From assembly GCA_031367325.1 (NCBI GenBank), contig JANLPQ010000035.1, positions 1 through 64,000 of the forward strand: a stretch of DNA of 64,000 bases. The letters run 5' to 3'. Each line of letters starts with the position of its first letter. Within the stretch, counting starts at the first letter, position 1. The position numbers were made by a program, and so were the translations under genes. Source of the DNA: JAAFIP01 sp031367325 (GTDB taxonomy: Bacteria; Pseudomonadota; Gammaproteobacteria; Burkholderiales; Burkholderiaceae_C). The notes beneath the pieces were generated by a model. The model was not told the origin of the DNA and did no database searches. It saw only the letters and a list, made by a program, of their open reading frames with translations. Of this stretch, positions 61,231-64,000 are shown piece by piece.

Positions 61231-61305
61231 AAGCTAATTTAATGATTTTTAGGCTTCTAGCCACGTAAATCCTGCTCAAGCAGCTATTAAATTAATAGTA
61301 AGTAA
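61231..61305 (-). repeat. TAGCTGCTTGAGCA-family repeat after recJ
   Basis: Reverse copy ending in CTGCTCAAGCAGCTATTAAA and TTAATAGTAAGT; its other end has the AGAAGC...GCTTCT inverted pair around 61229-61259, which could act as a terminator for recJ. Confidence 0.82.
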
Positions 61306-61314
61306 CCATCCAGC

Positions 61315-61347
61315 TTGCATACCATGCACACCGACCATGGTATGCAA
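61315..61347. promoter_or_regulatory. 12-bp inverted repeat before the PHP phosphatase gene
   Basis: Perfect arms TTGCATACCATG (61315-61326) and CATGGTATGCAA (61336-61347) with a 9-nt loop, ending 19 bases before the GTG start. Could be an operator or a 5' UTR hairpin. Confidence 0.45.
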
Positions 61348-61366
61348 AGGCCAGTAAAATGGTGCA

Positions 61367-62242
61367 GTGCAGAAAAAATCTATTCTCAATGCCGATCTCC
61401 ACTGCCATAGCGTAGTGTCAGACGGCACCCTCACCCCCGAAGCCCTTGCCCAGCGCGCCAAGACCAACGGCGTAGAGCTGTGGGCGCTGACCGACCATGA
61501 CGAAATTGCAGGCCAAGCGCGTGCGCTGGCTGCAGCCCATGCCAACGGCCTGCATTACCTCACCGGCACCGAAATATCGGTGACCTTTGCGCACGAGACG
61601 GTGCACATCGTGGGCTTGGGCTTTGACGCTAACGACGCGGCCATGCACGCGGGCCTGCTGGCCACACGCGGTGGGCGCGGCGCCCGCGCGCAAGAGATGG
61701 CCGCGGGCTTGGCCAAAGTAGGCATTCACGGTGCGTACGAAGGCGCGCTTAAATACGTAGGCAACCCCGAGCTGATCTCGCGCACCCACTTTGCCCGCTT
61801 TTTAGTAGAAACCGGTGTGTGCAGCGAAACACATGAGGTTTTTCGCAAATACCTCACCGAAGGCAACCCTGGCTATGTACCCACCCGCTGGGCCAGCCTG
61901 CGCGACGCCGTGCACTGGATTACAGATGCAGGCGGCGTAGCCGTAATAGCGCACCCGGGCCGCTATAAATTTACCATCAACGAAGAGTACGCCCTGTTCA
62001 CCGAATTCAAAGCCCACGGCGGCCAAGCCACCGAGGTAGTCACCGGCAGCCACACCGTGGCCGAATACGCCAAATACGCCGAAACCGCCAAAGAATTTAA
62101 TCTTGCTGCCTCACGCGGGAGTGATTTTCACAGCCCCACCGAGAGCCGTATTGACCTGGGCGGCTTGCCCTACCTCAGCGGCGAGCTGACCCCTGTGTGG
62201 GAACTGATCGAGCCGCGCATTCAATACGCAGCCAGCGTTTAA
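61367..62242 (+). CDS. PHP-domain 3',5'-nucleoside bisphosphate phosphatase (YciV/RnaAM-like)
   Basis: Metal-dependent phosphoesterase that removes the 3' phosphate from pAp-type nucleotides and trims RNA 5' ends in relatives. PHP metal motifs: ADLHCHSVVSDGTL (about residues 9-22), LTDHDEIAG (about 41-49), GTEIS (about 67), VAVIAHPGRYKF (about 191) and SRGSDFHSPTE (about 248). 291 residues. GTG start preceded by a palindrome. Same strand as recJ and yciO, a common burkholderial arrangement. Confidence 0.9.
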   Translation: MQKKSILNADLHCHSVVSDGTLTPEALAQRAKTNGVELWALTDHDEIAGQARALAAAHANGLHYLTGTEISVTFAHETVHIVGLGFDANDAAMHAGLLATRGGRGARAQEMAAGLAKVGIHGAYEGALKYVGNPELISRTHFARFLVETGVCSETHEVFRKYLTEGNPGYVPTRWASLRDAVHWITDAGGVAVIAHPGRYKFTINEEYALFTEFKAHGGQATEVVTGSHTVAEYAKYAETAKEFNLAASRGSDFHSPTESRIDLGGLPYLSGELTPVWELIEPRIQYAASV

Positions 62243-62278
62243 CCTGGCTGTTTACTGCCAGATTCATTCAAGCCATTC

Positions 62279-63196
62279 ATGCACAGTCGCCACGCCTTAG
62301 CAGGCATTGTTTTCACCATCGCCGCCACCGCCTGTTTTGCGGTGCTGGACACCACGGTTCAGTACGTTAGCGCATTCGTTCCTATTTTGATGGCGCTGTG
62401 GGTGCGCTACACCTTTCAAGCTGTGGCCGCAGCCGCGTGGTTGCTGCCCAAGCAAGGGCTGAGCGCGCTGCGCACGTCGCACCGGGGCTTGCATGTGCTG
62501 CGCGGGGTGCTGCTGTTGATCAGTACCGGTTTTGCGTTTGCCAGCCTCAAAGTGATGCCTGTCAGTGAATTTACCGCAGTGGTAATGATTACGCCGCTGG
62601 TCATTACTTTAATTGCCGCCACCGCCATGAAGCAGCATGTATCGCTGCTGCGTTGGCTGCTGGTGATTGGTAGTTTTGTGGGCACGATCGTGATTATTCG
62701 GCCCTTTGCCGATGGATTTCACGCAGTTTTGCTGCTGCCGCTGGGCTGTGTGGTGGGCAACGCAGGCTTTCAGTTGCTAACCGTGCGCATGGCCCGCACC
62801 GAAGCCCCCATGGCGATGCATCTGACCACCGGCTTGGTGGGTATGGCAGTGGCCAGCTTAGCGCTACCTTTTGCGTTTGTGTGGATCAGCGACTGGCGGC
62901 TGTGGGCGCTGCTCATGCTGATGGGCGTAGCATCTACCGCCGGGCATCTTTTGCTGATCAAAGCCTTCCAAAAAGCACCGCCCGCGCCCCTGATGCCCTA
63001 CCAGTACGCGCAAATAGCCTTCGCTTTGGCAGGCGGCTGGCTGGCGTTTGGCTATGTGCCTGACCACTGGTCCATGCTAGGCATGGGCATGATAGGGCTG
63101 TGCGGGGCCTTGGGCGCTTGGTTAACGGTGCGCGAGGGGCGCAGCGCAGCCCTGCTGGCAGCCTTGCAGCTTTCGCCTAAGGCAGTGGGGGTTTAA
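62279..63196 (+). CDS. EamA/DMT-family transporter
   Basis: Drug/metabolite transporter superfamily permease with ten predicted helices from two EamA repeats (first repeat about residues 8-140, second 145-290). Opening GIVFTIAATACFAVLDTTVQ and FAFASLKVMPVSEFTAVVMI are typical. 305 residues. Substrate cannot be predicted. ATG start, 36 bases after the phosphatase gene. Confidence 0.88.
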   Translation: MHSRHALAGIVFTIAATACFAVLDTTVQYVSAFVPILMALWVRYTFQAVAAAAWLLPKQGLSALRTSHRGLHVLRGVLLLISTGFAFASLKVMPVSEFTAVVMITPLVITLIAATAMKQHVSLLRWLLVIGSFVGTIVIIRPFADGFHAVLLLPLGCVVGNAGFQLLTVRMARTEAPMAMHLTTGLVGMAVASLALPFAFVWISDWRLWALLMLMGVASTAGHLLLIKAFQKAPPAPLMPYQYAQIAFALAGGWLAFGYVPDHWSMLGMGMIGLCGALGAWLTVREGRSAALLAALQLSPKAVGV

Positions 63197-63242
63197 AAAC
63201 CTACGCACACACGTTTGCACTAGGCCCGTTTGCAGCAACACC

Positions 63243-63863
63243 ATGGCACAACACTTTCAAGTTCACCCCGACAACCCGCAGCCGCGCCTGTTAAAACAAG
63301 CTGTTGCGTTGCTGGGCCAAGGCGGCATTGTGGCCGTGCCTACTGATTCCAGCTACGCACTGGCCTGCCACTTGGACGACAAAGCTGCAGCCGACGCGCT
63401 GCGCCGCATTCGCAGGGTAGACGACAAGCACCACCTCACTTTGCTGTGCCGGGATTTAAAAGAGCTGGCCACCTATGCACGGGTAGACAACACGCAGTTT
63501 CGCCTGATCAAAGCAGGCACACCGGGGCCGTACACTTTTATTCTAGAGGCCACCAAAGAAGTGCCCCGCCGCTTGAGTCATCCCAAACGCCTGACCATTG
63601 GCCTGCGCGTGCCCGACCACCACACCCTGCAAGAACTGCTAGCCCTGCACGGCGCGCCCCTGCTGGCCACCACGTTGATTGCGCCCGGCCAAACCCACCC
63701 ATTGAACGACGCCGACGACATCCGCGCGCAGTTTGAGCATGAACTGGCCGCCATCATCGACGCAGGTGCCTGTGCCAGCGAACCCACCACGGTAATTGAC
63801 TTGACTGATGGTGTGGAAGTGGTACGCCAAGGCCGTGGAGATTTGGCGCGGCTAGGCTTGTAA
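63243..63863 (+). CDS. YciO/Sua5/YrdC-family protein
   Basis: Double-stranded RNA-binding fold shared with L-threonylcarbamoyladenylate synthase. LGQGGIVAVPTDSSYALACH (about residues 27-46), DDKHHLTLLCRDLKEL and TPGPYTFILEATKEVP match the YciO branch rather than TsaC itself; YciO's precise role is less certain. 206 residues. Followed 69 bases later by the M50 protease gene. Confidence 0.9.
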   Translation: MAQHFQVHPDNPQPRLLKQAVALLGQGGIVAVPTDSSYALACHLDDKAAADALRRIRRVDDKHHLTLLCRDLKELATYARVDNTQFRLIKAGTPGPYTFILEATKEVPRRLSHPKRLTIGLRVPDHHTLQELLALHGAPLLATTLIAPGQTHPLNDADDIRAQFEHELAAIIDAGACASEPTTVIDLTDGVEVVRQGRGDLARLGL

Positions 63864-63932
63864 AACTGGTTCTCTGCCCTTAGATGACAGCTAGCGCTCA
63901 AATCCGCGCCCCGAGTCTGAGACAATAGCTGC

Positions 63933-64000
63933 ATGGATATTTCTAACCTGATTCAAACCGTTCTCATCTACGCCCTGCCCGTGCTGTTTGCCATCACGGT
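63933..64000 (+). CDS. Site-2 protease (M50) family protein, 5' end only
   Basis: Only 22 codons are inside the window (MDISNLIQTVLIYALPVLFA). This N-terminal hydrophobic segment and the position after yciO match the site-2-type M50 metalloprotease found there in betaproteobacteria; the HEXXH motif would follow outside the window. The call rests on the short N-terminus and gene order. Confidence 0.6.
   Translation, partial: MDISNLIQTVLIYALPVLFAIT

Noticed and set aside
27636..61305. CRISPR array from the TAGCTGCTTGAGCA repeats
   Set aside because: Copies are far apart, in both orientations, with no regular spacers and no cas genes.

Overview
The window looks like a chromosomal segment of a betaproteobacterium of the order Burkholderiales, most likely the Comamonadaceae (Rhodoferax/Polaromonas-like). 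The main reasons are the asd-fimV-truA-trpF-trpB-trpA-accD order, the sdhCDAB-sdhE-gltA block, and recJ followed by a PHP phosphatase, a YciO protein and an M50 protease. Two repeat types that I associate with comamonads are also present: the TAGCTGCTTGAGCA family and the CCCCCATGGGGG / GGGGCGGCCCGGCGG spacer. This assignment rests on recognition, not on a search.

Layout. 1-650: homopolymer tracts, a long hairpin and a possible leader peptide. 0.65-9.9 kb: asd, fimV, truA, trpFBA, accD and a LON-domain protein. 9.9-23.3 kb: a visibly AT-richer surface-glycan locus, with rightward genes (initiating sugar transferase, WbpM-like dehydratase, three glycosyltransferases) meeting leftward genes (flippase, FkbM methyltransferase, ColD-type 3-dehydratase, GDP-sugar reductase, Gmd, ManC), then a WbpV-like reductase. 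23.5-27.6 kb: lysS, a DsbA/FrnE-like protein, an alpha/beta hydrolase and queF. 27.8-30.8 kb: a rubrerythrin / Hdr-type Fe-S protein / DUF3501 operon whose two gaps each hold a 200-bp palindromic element. 31-33 kb: HiPIP and an Fe-S photolyase. 34-39 kb: succinate dehydrogenase and citrate synthase. 39-42.8 kb: a secreted protein of unknown role, repeats, a gene remnant and an acyl-CoA ligase. 42.8-56 kb: mtnP diverging from a long one-strand arsenic operon. 56-64 kb: hairpin elements, lolDC, a phosphoglycerate-mutase-like gene, recJ, a PHP phosphatase, a DMT transporter, yciO and the start of an M50 protease.

How the genes work together. The most notable system is the operon at 43.8-56 kb. 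It has arsenite methyltransferase ArsM, radical-SAM arsenosugar enzyme ArsS, two arsenosugar-type glycosyltransferases, a PiT transporter, a CDP-alcohol phosphotransferase, a membrane VTT domain fused to a MerA-like flavoprotein, and five poorly characterised genes (DUF547, DUF3047, an NDH2/SelD-like flavoprotein, an ATP-grasp protein and a YHS lipoprotein). I infer arsenosugar synthesis that may end in an arsenic-containing phospholipid. The adjacent MTA phosphorylase is a candidate for removing adenine from the ArsS product. The glycan locus encodes what looks like the route from mannose-1-phosphate to GDP-L-colitose together with a 6-deoxy-HexNAc route; no Wzy polymerase or Wzz was seen.

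Repeats are unusually informative here. Three long hairpins have unrelated but self-complementary arms around a conserved purine-rich core. Copies of the TAGCTGCTTGAGCA repeat supply the start codon and first residues of two proteins and lie in frame inside the photolyase. All coordinates were read by eye; no database search or folding was run.
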